DNA of 64,000 nucleotides from JBBSNV01 sp964458605 (GCA_964458605.1 CAYWLS010000006.1:1-64000), one strand, 5' to 3'. Shown: positions 8,107 to 15,997, counted from the stretch's first letter. The notes: generated by a model not told the origin, from the sequence alone. Numbers and translations: made by a program.

Positions 8107-8730
8107 TCAACGCTTCACCACGCGCAGCCGGCCGGTGCTGCTGCCGCCGCAGAAGAAGCGATCCTTGCCGTCCGATTCTAGCCCGGAGACCGGGATGCCT
8201 GGCGGCAGCTCGATGCGCTCCTTGACCTCGCCGCTGGCGGCGTCGATGCGGCGCAATTCGCTGCGCTCGGCCTCCCAGGTGCCGTGCCACAGCGCGCCGT
8301 CCAGCCAGGTCACGCCGGTGACGAATTTGTCGGACGGGATGGTGCGCAGAATCTTGCCGCTGTCGGGATCGACCTGGTGGATCTGCTGCTTGCGATACTG
8401 CCCGACCCACAGCGCGCCCTCGGCCCAGGCCATGCCCGAGGCGCCGCCTTCGGGGGCGGGAATGGTGCCCAGCACCTTGCCCGACTTGGCGTCGATCTTC
8501 TGGATGCGATCGTCGGCGATCTGGAACAGGTGCCGGCCATCGAAAGCGGTGCCGGCGAAGGCCGGCACGTCGATGTGCCGCACGATCTTGCCGGTGTGCG
8601 GGTCGAGCCCGTTGAGGCGTTCGCCGCAGGCCATCCACACCAGGGTGCCGTCGAACGACACGCCATGGATCTTCTCGACGCCGGGAAAGGGGCCGAACTC
8701 GCCGACGATCTGGGCCTGGGAAGTTTTCAT
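8107..8730 (-). CDS. YncE/SMP-30-like beta-propeller protein
   Basis: This 207-residue protein consists of repeated propeller blades of about 40 residues, each with a pattern like GLDPHTGKIVRHI, KIDAKSGKVLGTI, QVDPDSGKILRTI and RIDAASGEVKERI. It has no signal peptide, so it is probably cytoplasmic. Such proteins are annotated as PQQ-like, Vgb/YncE-like or glutamine cyclotransferase-like; no catalytic residues can be assigned. Its ATG at 8730 follows a GAGGTGA ribosome binding site. It lies 33 bp downstream of the HTH regulator gene on the same strand, so the two form a likely operon divergent from the DUF899 gene. Confidence 0.75.
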   Translation of the reverse strand: MKTSQAQIVGEFGPFPGVEKIHGVSFDGTLVWMACGERLNGLDPHTGKIVRHIDVPAFAGTAFDGRHLFQIADDRIQKIDAKSGKVLGTIPAPEGGASGMAWAEGALWVGQYRKQQIHQVDPDSGKILRTIPSDKFVTGVTWLDGALWHGTWEAERSELRRIDAASGEVKERIELPPGIPVSGLESDGKDRFFCGGSSTGRLRVVKR

Positions 8731-8763
8731 GACGTCACCTCGGGTTGTTGCGATGACCTCAAG

Positions 8764-9996
8764 CTAGGCGCTGGGCAGCGGCGCCGGGAGTAACAAGGTC
8801 GTCGTGATTCCGGGCAGCGGCATGGCGGTCCAGCGGCGTGCCCGGCCGTGGCCCAGTGCCTGCACCTTGCCGGCCAGCGCCAGTTCGTCGAGCGCCCGCT
8901 GTACCGTGCGCTGGCTGGAATCGAGCGCCAGCGCCAGCGCCGAGCTCGACCACGCCTCGCCGTCGCCCAGCAGCGCCAGCACCGCGCCGTGCGGTTGCTC
9001 GACCGGTCGCGCCAACACCAGCACCTGGTGCGCGGCCCTGGGCTTCAGCACGAATCCCTGCGGCGTGGCGTCGATCTCGGCCATGTCGCTCAGCAGGCGG
9101 CGCAGCCGGCCGATCTCCACCCGCAACCGGACGCGATGCGACTCGTCGACGAATTTGGCGCCGAAGGCCTGGGCCAGCAGCGCATCGCGCGGCACGTCGC
9201 GGGGCCAGGCTTCGCCCAGCGCGCGGGCCAGGGCGAACAGCACCGGTCGCGTCGCCAGCGACACGACGGCCTTGCGTCGCCGCACCACATGGCGGCAGGC
9301 GTCGATCAGCAGCGCCCCGGATTCCGCGAGGGAATTCTGCAGCGCCTCGACATCGGCCAGGCGCAAGCTGCGTTCCGCGCCATCGCCGATCAGCCGCGCC
9401 GCCGGCGCGTCGAGCACGGCGCTGGCGGACGCGACCTCGGCATTCAGCGCCGCGATGCCGGAGCGGCGCGCCGCCCGTCGCGCGCGGTGCAGCGCGGCCT
9501 GCGCTTGCGCGGTGCGCAGCCGGCGCAGCGCGATGCCGGCCCGCGCCAGCTCGTGCGTCGCCTGCAGGCTGGGCGGCCAGGCCGCGCTGTCGCTGCCGTC
9601 CAGCGCCTGTTCGGCCTCGTCGAGCCGGCCGATCAGCAGCAGCCGACGCACCTGCAGATTGCGCGCATGGGCGGCGTTGAGGCGATCGCCATGCCGTTCC
9701 AGGGTCAGGCGCGCGGCCTCGAGCTCTTTGCTGGGCCGGCCCAGCTCGCGCGACACCAGCGCGATCTCGGCCTCGGCCACGACGCAGCGCGCCCGCGCGA
9801 CCGCTTCGCGGGCGCCGAAGCCGCGCGCGGCCTGGCGCAGCAACTGCCGGGCGCGGGCGAAGTCGCCCAGTTGCGCCATGGCGATCCCGCGCAGCGCCAG
9901 CGCGGCCGCGTCGCCGCGCAGCGCCACGCGGTTCAGCGCGCCGAGAGGGTCGCCGGTGGCCAGCGCCCGCGCCGCCGCCGCGATCAGCGAATCCAT
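8764..9996 (-). CDS. Alanine/arginine-rich TPR-like protein with C-terminal helix-turn-helix
   Basis: This 410-residue protein begins with helical repeats of TPR type (about 1-190, for example GIAMAQLGDFARARQLLRQAA), then a middle domain (about 195-320), and ends with a winged-helix-like segment (about 335-395: ALLGDGEAWSSSALALALDSSQRTVQRALDEL). It is best described as a transcriptional regulator. The middle part (VRLRVEIGRLRRLLSDM) resembles the OmpR-like effector region of bacterial activator-domain regulators. Its ligand is unknown. The propeller gene follows on the same strand and the DUF899 gene starts divergently 85 bp away, so the shared intergenic region is a likely operator. Confidence 0.7.
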   Translation of the reverse strand: MDSLIAAAARALATGDPLGALNRVALRGDAAALALRGIAMAQLGDFARARQLLRQAARGFGAREAVARARCVVAEAEIALVSRELGRPSKELEAARLTLERHGDRLNAAHARNLQVRRLLLIGRLDEAEQALDGSDSAAWPPSLQATHELARAGIALRRLRTAQAQAALHRARRAARRSGIAALNAEVASASAVLDAPAARLIGDGAERSLRLADVEALQNSLAESGALLIDACRHVVRRRKAVVSLATRPVLFALARALGEAWPRDVPRDALLAQAFGAKFVDESHRVRLRVEIGRLRRLLSDMAEIDATPQGFVLKPRAAHQVLVLARPVEQPHGAVLALLGDGEAWSSSALALALDSSQRTVQRALDELALAGKVQALGHGRARRWTAMPLPGITTTLLLPAPLPSA

Positions 9997-10081
9997 CTAG
10001 AATCGCGCCACACTTGTCACTCCCGTTCCTGGAGCCGCCGCGCCAAGTCTATCCCAGGTCACGACGATGGAGGATCCGACG

Positions 10082-10858
10082 ATGACGATGTCTCACAAGA
10101 CGATGGTCCATAAGACGGGCACCCGTGAGGAATGGCTGGCGGCGCGGCTCGCGCTGCTGGAGGCGGAGAAGGCGCTGACCCGCCGGAGCGACGCCCTGGC
10201 GCAGCAACGCCAGGCGCTGCCCTGGGTGCGCCTCGACAAGGATTACCGCTTCGACACCGAGCAGGGCCGCCGCAGCCTGGCCGATCTGTTCCAGGGCCGC
10301 TCGCAGCTTCTGGTCTACCACTTCATGTTCGGTCCAGGCTGGCAGGCCGGTTGCCCGTCCTGCTCGGCCATCGCCGACGGCTTCGACGGCATCGCCGTGC
10401 ACCTGGCCCATCACGACGCCATGCTGTGGGCGATCTCGCGCGCGCCGCTCGACAAGCTGCTGGCCTATCGCCGGCGCATGGGCTGGCGCTTTCCCTGGGC
10501 TTCCGCCCGGAACAGCGATTTCAACTTCGACTTCAACATCGCCTTCACCGAGGCGCAGCAGAACGACGGCGAGATCGACTACAATTTCCGTCGTGCCGGG
10601 CCGACGATCAATGGCAAGCCGCCGGCGGCGGTGGCGCAGATCGCCGCCGGCGCCGGCACCGATGCCGCCAGCTTCATGCGCGACCGGCCCGGCCTGAGCG
10701 TCTTCGCCCTGCAAGACGGTGCGGTCCATCACACCTATTCGAGCTATTCGCGCGGCGTCGATGGCCTGTGGAACATGTATCAATGGCTCGACCGCGCGCC
10801 GCTCGGCCGCAACGAGCAGGGCGTGTGGTGGCGCCGCCACGACGAGTACGGGCGATGA
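10082..10858 (+). CDS. DUF899 family thioredoxin-like protein
   Basis: This 258-residue protein has the DUF899 signatures: REEWLAARLALLEAEK, LPWVRLDKDYRFDTE, the segment HFMFGPGWQAGCPSCS with a CPSC pair in a thioredoxin-like position (about 82-94), FPWASARNSDFNFDFN, and the C-terminal HTYSSYSRGVDG and DEYGR. The family has a thioredoxin-like fold of unknown role. Start ATG 10082 is preferred over ATG 10067 because GGAGGA sits 7 bases before it, inside the longer reading. It is divergent from the TPR/HTH regulator and overlaps the following small membrane gene by 4 bp (ATGA). Confidence 0.85.
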   Translation: MTMSHKTMVHKTGTREEWLAARLALLEAEKALTRRSDALAQQRQALPWVRLDKDYRFDTEQGRRSLADLFQGRSQLLVYHFMFGPGWQAGCPSCSAIADGFDGIAVHLAHHDAMLWAISRAPLDKLLAYRRRMGWRFPWASARNSDFNFDFNIAFTEAQQNDGEIDYNFRRAGPTINGKPPAAVAQIAAGAGTDAASFMRDRPGLSVFALQDGAVHHTYSSYSRGVDGLWNMYQWLDRAPLGRNEQGVWWRRHDEYGR

Positions 10859-11076
10859 GCGGGCCGGCGCTGGCCGTCCGCATGCGGGGGGCAGCCGAAG
10901 CGCTGTCCTTCGCCGCCGCGCCGAGCTTCGCCCTGCTGGCGCTGCTGACGCGAAGCGGCGGCGCGCCGCAGTTCGTGTGCGCCCATGGCGGCGCGTTCGC
11001 CGACATGAACACGATGTACGGGCTGATGGCGCTGTTCCATCTGTCGCCCTGGCTGCGGCTGCTGGGGCGACGCTGA
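10855..11076 (+). CDS. Small hypothetical membrane protein
   Basis: This 73-residue protein has two hydrophobic stretches (about 15-33 and 50-68) and no recognised family. Its ATG overlaps the stop of the DUF899 gene (ATGA), so it is probably translationally coupled and made together with it. Similar small membrane proteins often accompany DUF899 genes, but I cannot name a function. Confidence 0.55.
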   Translation: MSGPALAVRMRGAAEALSFAAAPSFALLALLTRSGGAPQFVCAHGGAFADMNTMYGLMALFHLSPWLRLLGRR

Positions 11077-11164
11077 AGGCGGGGTCGGCGGCGCGGCGGA
11101 GCTTCCTGCGCATCGCACGACTTTCACGAATCGCCGTGCCGCTGGCTTCGCCGGCTCGGCCAGG

Positions 11165-11200
11165 ATGACGCTCCTTACTCCTGCGTAAGGAGTTCGTCAT
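11165..11200. terminator. Long hairpin between convergent genes
   Basis: The arms 11165-11178 and 11185-11200 pair over 14 bp (atgacg and ctccttac with gtaaggag and cgtcat) with a 2-base bulge and a 6-base loop. It lies 20 bp before the stop of the YjbR gene and 89 bp after the stop of the small membrane gene, which suits a bidirectional terminator. There is no strong U-tract. Confidence 0.5.
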
Positions 11201-11219
11201 GCCGTGGTGGCGAAGAACA

Positions 11220-11654
11220 TTATCTGCGTGTCCCGGTCGGCTTCCGCGTCGCGCGCCTGGCGGGCGGGGGTGCATCCTCCAGCCCCAGCGCGCGCCGCCT
11301 GGCGCGCGGCAGCTTGGCCACCACCAGCCGATGGCTCTCGGCCAGGTAGCGCTTGAGATCGGCGTTGCTCAGGCCCGGCCGGGCGTGGCGCTGGATCCAT
11401 TTCATGCCGCGCGAGGCCAGATAGGGCGCCGGCCGCAGACCGGGCTGTTGGCTCAGCATCTCGTAGGCCAGCGGCGAGGTCTTGAAGGTGATGCCGGGCA
11501 GCTTGAGCGCCGCCGTTTCGCCCGCCGCCCGCCAGTCGCTGCAGATGGCGAATACCTTGTCGTCCACTTTCCACACATGCGCGCCGCCCCATTGCACGAC
11601 GCGATGGGCGCCGGGCAGGGAGGCGCAGAAGCGGTTGAACTCGGCGCGGGTCAC
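11220..11654 (-). CDS. MmcQ/YjbR family DNA-binding-like protein
   Basis: This protein of about 144 residues has the MmcQ/YjbR (CyaY-like fold) features: an N-terminal TRAEFNRFCASLPG helix, VVQWGGAHVWKV, KVFAIC, the turn LKLPGITFKTSPLAYEML and the C-terminal LKRYLAESHRLVVAKL. Family members are thought to bind nucleic acid with positive faces, with no proven role. A Lys/Arg/Pro-rich tail follows. I chose GTG 11654, with GAGG 8 bases upstream and the typical family N-terminus. An ATG at 11696 would add 14 residues. It is divergent from the NAD-epimerase gene 79 bp away. Confidence 0.8.
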   Translation of the reverse strand: MTRAEFNRFCASLPGAHRVVQWGGAHVWKVDDKVFAICSDWRAAGETAALKLPGITFKTSPLAYEMLSQQPGLRPAPYLASRGMKWIQRHARPGLSNADLKRYLAESHRLVVAKLPRARRRALGLEDAPPPARRATRKPTGTRR

Positions 11655-11733
11655 GTCTGTGGCCTCGGCAATGCTGAGGACGGGGCAATATGCCATGCTG
11701 CCCGCAAGCGCATTCCGCGCCAAGGTCGATATC

Positions 11734-12456
11734 ATGCGCATCTTCCTCGCCGGCGCGTCCGGCGCCATCGGCCGGCCGCTGATCGCGCTGCTGCGCCAGG
11801 CCGGCCACCACGTCACCGGCGCAACGCGCCAGCAGGCGCAGGCCGAAGCGCTCGCGGCGCTGGGCTGCCGGCCCGCCATCGTCGACATGCTCGACGCGCG
11901 GCAGGTTATGGCGGCGGTGCAGGCGGCGCGACCCGAGATCGTCATCCATCAGCTCACCGCTCTGCATGGCAAGCCGCCGCCCTCGCCGGAAATGCTCGAA
12001 GCCAATGCCCGCATCCGCCGCGTCGCCACGCCGCTGCTGGTCGAGGCCGCGCGGGCGGTCGGCGCGCGCCGCCTGATCGCCCAGAGCATCGCCTGGGCCT
12101 ATGCGCCCAAGCCCGCCGCCGCGCTGCCCTATCGCGAGGACGACCCGCTCGATCTCGGCGCCACCGGCGCCCGCGCCGTCTCGGTGATCGGCGGCGTGGT
12201 GCCGCTGGAGAAGGCGGTGCTGAACGCCGCGCCGGTCGAGGGCGTGGTGTTGCGCTACGGCCAGTTCTACGGCCCCGGCACCTGGTCGGACAAACCGGGC
12301 GGGCCTTCCAGCGTCCATGTCGAGGCGGCGGCCCATGCCGCGCTGCTGGCGATCGATCGCGGATCGCCCGGCCTCTACAACGTCGCCGAGCCCGGCGGCG
12401 AGGTGGCAAGCGACAAGGCGGCGGCGCTGGGCTGGCGGGCCGATTTCCGTCTCTGA
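11734..12456 (+). CDS. NAD(P)-dependent epimerase/dehydratase-like protein
   Basis: This 240-residue Rossmann-fold protein has the extended-SDR dinucleotide motif FLAGASGAIGRPL at residues 4-16, a VIHQLTAL region, and a strand ending IAQSIAWAYAP where extended SDRs carry their catalytic Ser. The active-site Tyr-x-x-x-Lys is not obvious (GGVVPLEKAVL in the expected place has Lys without the Tyr), so catalysis is uncertain and it may be an atypical, NmrA-like or chaperone-type member. At 240 residues it is shorter than classic sugar epimerases (about 310). The ArsC/Spx-like gene follows 30 bp downstream on the same strand. Confidence 0.78.
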   Translation: MRIFLAGASGAIGRPLIALLRQAGHHVTGATRQQAQAEALAALGCRPAIVDMLDARQVMAAVQAARPEIVIHQLTALHGKPPPSPEMLEANARIRRVATPLLVEAARAVGARRLIAQSIAWAYAPKPAAALPYREDDPLDLGATGARAVSVIGGVVPLEKAVLNAAPVEGVVLRYGQFYGPGTWSDKPGGPSSVHVEAAAHAALLAIDRGSPGLYNVAEPGGEVASDKAAALGWRADFRL

Positions 12457-12486
12457 GCGCGTGGGGGGCGTGCTACACCTGCCGCC

Positions 12487-12846
12487 ATGGTCACGCTCTA
12501 CGGCATCAGGAACTGCGACACCATGAAGAAGGCCCGCGCCTGGCTCGACGCCAATGGCGTGGGCTATGTGTTCCACGACTACAAGACCGAGGGCATCGAC
12601 CGGGCCACCCTGCAGGGCTGGGTCAAGGCGCTGGGCTGGGAGAACCTGCTCAACCGCGCCGGCACCACCTTCCGCAAGCTGCCGGAGGGCGACAAGGCCG
12701 ATCTCACCGAGCCGCGCGCCATGGCGCTGATGCTGGCCCAGCCGTCGATGATCAAGCGTCCGGTGCTGGCCGCCGGCAAGGCGCCGGTGGTCGGCTTCAA
12801 GCCCGAGACCTACGCCCGGCTGTTTCCCAAGGCGATCGCCCGCTAG
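12487..12846 (+). CDS. ArsC/Spx-like (YffB) family protein
   Basis: This 119-residue thioredoxin-fold protein has the arsenate reductase-like signature YGIRNCDTMKKARAWL with a single cysteine at residue 10, plus ADLTEPRAMALMLAQPSMIKRPV near the C-terminus. It matches the YffB/Spx-like branch, whose members are often called arsenate reductase-like, although no partner ars genes are nearby. An arsenic role is therefore unlikely; redox or regulatory function is possible. The ATG at 12487 gives the exact family start. Confidence 0.85.
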   Translation: MVTLYGIRNCDTMKKARAWLDANGVGYVFHDYKTEGIDRATLQGWVKALGWENLLNRAGTTFRKLPEGDKADLTEPRAMALMLAQPSMIKRPVLAAGKAPVVGFKPETYARLFPKAIAR

Positions 12847-12960
12847 TTCGGCCGTTTGGAACGGAACGTCACACCGCGCGTTGAACGGTCACGGCAGGGG
12901 CTTGCGCCCCGTCCGTTTTCCAGACGCGTCGCGCGTAGGTTCGTTGCCCCGGTTCGGTTC

Positions 12961-13590
12961 ATGTTTTCGCCTGCCTCCGTTTTTTCCGCCGTCAGCTCGG
13001 CCTCGTTGCGTTTCCACCTGCGAGCCCGCACCCAGGACGCCCACCAGCGGCTCGACGCCACCATCGGCGCGTTCGAATCGATGCCGGCCTATCGCCGCTA
13101 TCTGCGCGGGCAATATGCCTTCCGCGCGCCGGTCGAGCGCGTGCTGGCCGATATCGCCTGGCCGGCCGCCTTCGACGACTATCGCCCGCGCACCGTATTG
13201 CCGGCGCTGTCGGCCGACCTGGCGGATCTGGACGTCGCCACCTTGCGCCTGCGTCAGGATGCCGAACTGGCGCGGCGGCTGGAGGATCCCGCCGCGCTGA
13301 TCGGCACGCTCTACGTGCTGGAAGGCTCGTCGCTGGGCGCGCAACTGCTCTATCGCTGCGCTCGCGATCTGGGACTGGCCGAAAGCTTCGGCGCGCGCCA
13401 CCTGGCGCTGCAGGCCGGCAATGTCGAGGGCTGGCGCCGCTTCCTCGCCGTCATGCAGAGCCTGCGCGTCGATCCCGAGGTCGCAGTGCAGGCCGCCAGC
13501 CATATGTTCGATCGGGCGCTGGAGGCCTTCGTCGCCGCCGAGGGCGATCCGGTGCGCGGCGCCTTCGCGGCGCGGGCCGGTCATAGCTAA
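12961..13590 (+). CDS. Biliverdin-producing heme oxygenase
   Basis: This 209-residue all-helical protein matches bacterial heme oxygenases of the BphO type. The proximal heme ligand is His28 in RTQDAHQRLD, and the distal helix with its glycine kink is LYVLEGSSLGAQLL (about 115-128). It opens heme to biliverdin, CO and iron in the cytoplasm. No bacteriophytochrome, hemin transporter or TonB receptor gene is adjacent, so whether it serves iron recovery or chromophore supply cannot be told. The N-terminal 15 residues are Ser/Ala-rich and may not all be translated. It stands alone, with no operon partner on either side. Confidence 0.85.
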   Translation: MFSPASVFSAVSSASLRFHLRARTQDAHQRLDATIGAFESMPAYRRYLRGQYAFRAPVERVLADIAWPAAFDDYRPRTVLPALSADLADLDVATLRLRQDAELARRLEDPAALIGTLYVLEGSSLGAQLLYRCARDLGLAESFGARHLALQAGNVEGWRRFLAVMQSLRVDPEVAVQAASHMFDRALEAFVAAEGDPVRGAFAARAGHS

Positions 13591-14022
13591 CGGCAGCCAG
13601 GCCGTCGGCCTCAGCAACTGCGATCGCGAGCCGATCCATAGCCCCGCATGCTGGTGCGATCGGCGAATTGGCGAGCCGGGTGCTGAGGCGTGCTTTTCCA
13701 AAGCTCGCAACTTCGCACGCAGGCGGCTGCCATTGCGGATTGGATCGGCCTCTTAGTCATTGCCTTGCAATTGTTCCTTGGGTTCCATACCCAAATCCGG
13801 CCCACGCTCCGCTGCTGTCGCGAGCAACTGACGTCGTTACTCCAGCTTTTGGGCGTCAGAGACAGGGTGCAGGACTTGCATAGCGATCTCGCGTCGTCCG
13901 GCTGCGTGCATGTGCTGGGCGGCGGTGGCACTGGCCCATTCCACCGCCCGCCTGTTTGATCCCGCGCAAAGGCACCGCGCGCCGGTTCTGGCGTTATAGC
14001 CGGACAATCAGCGGAGGAGCCC
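13591..14022. other. Intergenic stretch without a supported gene
   Basis: This 432-bp interval between heme oxygenase and the DUF3775 gene is less GC-rich than its surroundings. Short open frames exist on both strands (for example 13690-13959 on plus, with one hydrophobic segment), but none has a ribosome binding site, family motif or codon pattern I would trust. I see no tRNA or terminator in it. Confidence 0.5.
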
Positions 14023-14481
14023 ATGGCCACGCGCCCCAGCGCCAACCAAACGCACGACGTCGACGCCTCGGACTGGAACCTCGAAGTCCTGCCCGAGCAG
14101 GTGTGCTTCATCATCGTCAAGGCGCGCGAGTTCGACGCCAAGGACGTGCTGACCGATCCCGAGGAATCGTCCAACGCCAGCGACGACGGCATGGTCGAGG
14201 TGCTGGAGGATCATCCCGACGATCCGGTGCGCCAGGAGATCGTCGAGTTCGTCCGCGCGCTGAGCCAGGACGCCCAGATCGACTTGGTGACCCTGGCCCG
14301 GCTGGGGCGCGGCGATGCCGATCGCGAGGATTGGGACGACCTGCGCGCCGAGGCCGCCGCCCAGTACAACAACCGCACCGCCTCCTATCTGCTCGGCATG
14401 CCCCTGCTCGCCGACTTCCTGGAGGAGGGGCTCGATCGGCTGGGCCAGTCCTGCAGAGATCTCGAGGCCGAACACCTGTAG
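14023..14481 (+). CDS. DUF3775 domain protein
   Basis: This acidic 152-residue protein matches DUF3775, a family found mainly in alphaproteobacteria. The conserved parts are LEVLPEQVCFIIVKAREFDAK, the Asp/Glu-rich linker, VEFVRALSQDAQIDLVTLARLGRGD, and the C-terminal YLLGMPLLADFLEEGLD. The function is unknown; the short helical form suggests a small cytosolic protein. The ATG at 14023 follows GGAGG by 6 bases. It is monocistronic. Confidence 0.85.
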   Translation: MATRPSANQTHDVDASDWNLEVLPEQVCFIIVKAREFDAKDVLTDPEESSNASDDGMVEVLEDHPDDPVRQEIVEFVRALSQDAQIDLVTLARLGRGDADREDWDDLRAEAAAQYNNRTASYLLGMPLLADFLEEGLDRLGQSCRDLEAEHL

Positions 14482-14915
14482 CGGGTCCCCTTCAATCGGT
14501 AGCGGTCGTAAGGATCCCGCGGTGCGTCGGTGCTGCCGCACCGATGTCACGGCTTCCCCGCACCGCCCCTGCGTTCTGGCGGGGCGTTTGGCCCGATCGT
14601 GGATTGGTCTCTTGTTGATTGACTGCACCGCTGCCTACGTCCTGGCGGGGCGTTTGGCGCATCTGGCCCGGGCGGCGTGGTGGCTTTGTCCAGTACGTGA
14701 AGTAAGATAAGAAGAGTTATTATGTTCAATTAACTATACGCATCTTCTAAAGTGAAATATGATCTCTGCCGCCATACCGTGGCCGCGATTTTGCCCCATT
14801 GGCCGGACAGGGTTGCGGTAGCGGGGAAGGGGAACCTGCCCGCCCCATGAGGCGTCTAATGGGCGATGGTGCGGGGGTTGAACCGCCTATCGGTCCTTTG
14901 TGGAAGGAGCGACTA
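14482..14915. other. Intergenic stretch with direct repeats and an AT-rich island
   Basis: No gene is supported in this 434-bp interval. It holds two copies of a 21-base repeat with one mismatch (14572-14592 and 14638-14658), part of a degenerate 66-bp tandem unit. From about 14700 to 14765 it becomes clearly AT-rich, which may hold a promoter for the lipoprotein gene at 14916. Confidence 0.55.
14572..14658. repeat. Imperfect 66-bp tandem repeat
   Basis: The 21-base segment cgtYctggcggggcgtttggc occurs at 14572-14592 and 14638-14658. The sequence before each copy also starts with caccgc, giving a period of 66 bp with divergence between units. Confidence 0.6.
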
Positions 14916-15134
14916 ATGAAAAGCTTGACCGTATTCGCGATCGTTGCCTCGCTTGGTTTGGCGACCGCCGCTTGCGGCGACACCTGGGGTCAGCGCGCCG
15001 TAACCGGGGGCGCGATCGGTGCCGGCACCGGCGCGGCTGTCGGCGCGGCGACCGGCGGTCTGTCGGTTCTGGGCGGCGCCCTGATCGGTGGCGCGGTCGG
15101 CGCCGGCGTCGGCGCGGCGACCACGCCGCGCTAA
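14916..15134 (+). CDS. Small glycine-zipper lipoprotein
   Basis: This 72-residue protein has a lipoprotein signal peptide with a lipobox-like LATAAC (Cys at residue 20), followed by a run of glycine-zipper repeats (GGAIGAGTGAAVG, GGALIGGAVGAGVGA) to the end. It is expected at the cell envelope; such peptides insert into or associate with membranes, with no known reaction. The start at 14916 has AAGGAG 5 bases upstream, and upstream codons lack homology. A clear Rho-independent terminator follows at 15224. The last bases, including the stop, are part of a 28-bp tandem duplication. Confidence 0.8.
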   Translation: MKSLTVFAIVASLGLATAACGDTWGQRAVTGGAIGAGTGAAVGAATGGLSVLGGALIGGAVGAGVGAATTPR

Positions 15135-15175
15135 GCGGCGACCGGCCATTGCGCCGCGCTAAGCGGCAGCCGGCC
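15125..15175. repeat. Tandem duplication spanning the lipoprotein stop codon
   Basis: A 23-base segment at 15125-15147, containing the stop codon, is repeated at 15153-15175 with two mismatches (period 28 bp). The second copy is untranslated. Confidence 0.7.
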
Positions 15176-15462
15176 GAACGATCTTCGTCGAGCATTGCCC
15201 CGTTGCGACGGCGCGGGGCCGGGCGGGCGATACCTCCGGGTGTCGCCCGTTTTCGTTCCGGGGGTCGGTGCGTTTTGATTGCTGTGGACGAGGGGGACAA
15301 ACGGTTGCTGCGCGAGCGCCGCTGCGTCGAGCAGGCTTTGTCTTGCTCCCCACCAATCCGTTGCCCGCGTTTGCCCGGTCCGGCCGGCCAACCGACCCTC
15401 GGGCGGCCAGTCATTGACCGCTTTTGACAGCCTGCCGCCCGTCCGTTTCGCCGCCGTGGCGA
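15135..15462. other. Intergenic region between convergent genes
   Basis: This 328-bp gap contains the second copy of the tandem duplication, then the terminator at 15224-15257. Beyond that I see no supported gene or RNA. Confidence 0.5.
15224..15257 (+). terminator. Rho-independent terminator
   Basis: An 11-bp stem (cgggcgatacc paired with ggtgtcgcccg, one G-U pair) with a 4-base loop is followed by TTTTCGTT. It lies 90 bp after the stop of the glycine-zipper lipoprotein gene. Confidence 0.75.
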
Positions 15463-15798
15463 CTAGCGGCTGAACGCCAGATAGGGCTTGTTCAGCACCG
15501 GCAGCACCTCGGCGATGGTCTTGCCCTGCGCCAGGCGCTGGCGTCCGGACAGCACCACCCATTGGCCCTGGCGCTGGGCGTTGGGCGCCAGCTTGGCGAT
15601 GGCGAAGAGCGGCTGCTCGGCCGAGTGGCGGAACACCGAGAAAACCGCCATGCCGGCCTTGAAATCGATCGCATAGTCGCGCCATTCGCCGGCGGCGACG
15701 CGGCGGCTGTAGAGGTTGAGCAACTGACCCAGCTCGCCGCGGTCGAAGGCCACGATCTTGCGTCGGTGCCGCCGATCCAGCCGCAACACGTTGCTCAC
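15463..15798 (-). CDS. DUF2794 family protein
   Basis: This 111-residue basic protein matches DUF2794, an alphaproteobacterial family of about 110-120 residues. Conserved segments are VAFDRGELGQLLNLYSRRVAAGEWRDYAIDF, AVFSVFRHSAEQPLFAIAK and WVVLSGRQRLAQG. The function is unknown. It starts with GTG at 15798; no in-frame ATG lies nearby. A GGGAGGG run lies about 20 bases upstream, a little far for an ideal ribosome binding site. Confidence 0.82.
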   Translation of the reverse strand: MSNVLRLDRRHRRKIVAFDRGELGQLLNLYSRRVAAGEWRDYAIDFKAGMAVFSVFRHSAEQPLFAIAKLAPNAQRQGQWVVLSGRQRLAQGKTIAEVLPVLNKPYLAFSR

Positions 15799-15937
15799 CG
15801 TTATGCCGTCGATGGGGCCCTCCCGGCGCCCGGGACGATCGGGCGCGATACTGCGATAAGGAAATTGTTGCTCAAATCGGCCTCACCGTAAAGCCTCGCC
15901 GAAGCCGCCAACCCGCTGAAATTGAACCTGAAATGAA

Positions 15938-15971
15938 ACGGGCGCCCGGTCTGAAGTCCCGGACGCCCGCG
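15938..15971 (-). terminator. Rho-independent terminator of the secreted-protein gene
   Basis: Read on the minus strand, an 11-bp stem with one mismatch (arms 15939-15949 and 15959-15969, cgggcg and ccgg with their complements) and a 9-base loop is followed by TTTCATTTC. It lies about 30 bp after the stop at 15998. Confidence 0.7.
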
Positions 15972-15997
15972 AGGAGAACCGTTGACCCCGGTCGGGG

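Noticed and set aside
12487..12846. Arsenate reductase as a functional call
   Set aside because: The fold fits, but only one cysteine is present and there are no ars genes nearby; kept as ArsC/Spx-like.
13668..13883. Open frame containing SHAGGCHCG, resembling the start of GFA/CENP-V family proteins
   Set aside because: Only this short match is present; the rest has no zinc-binding pattern and no ribosome binding site, so it is probably chance.
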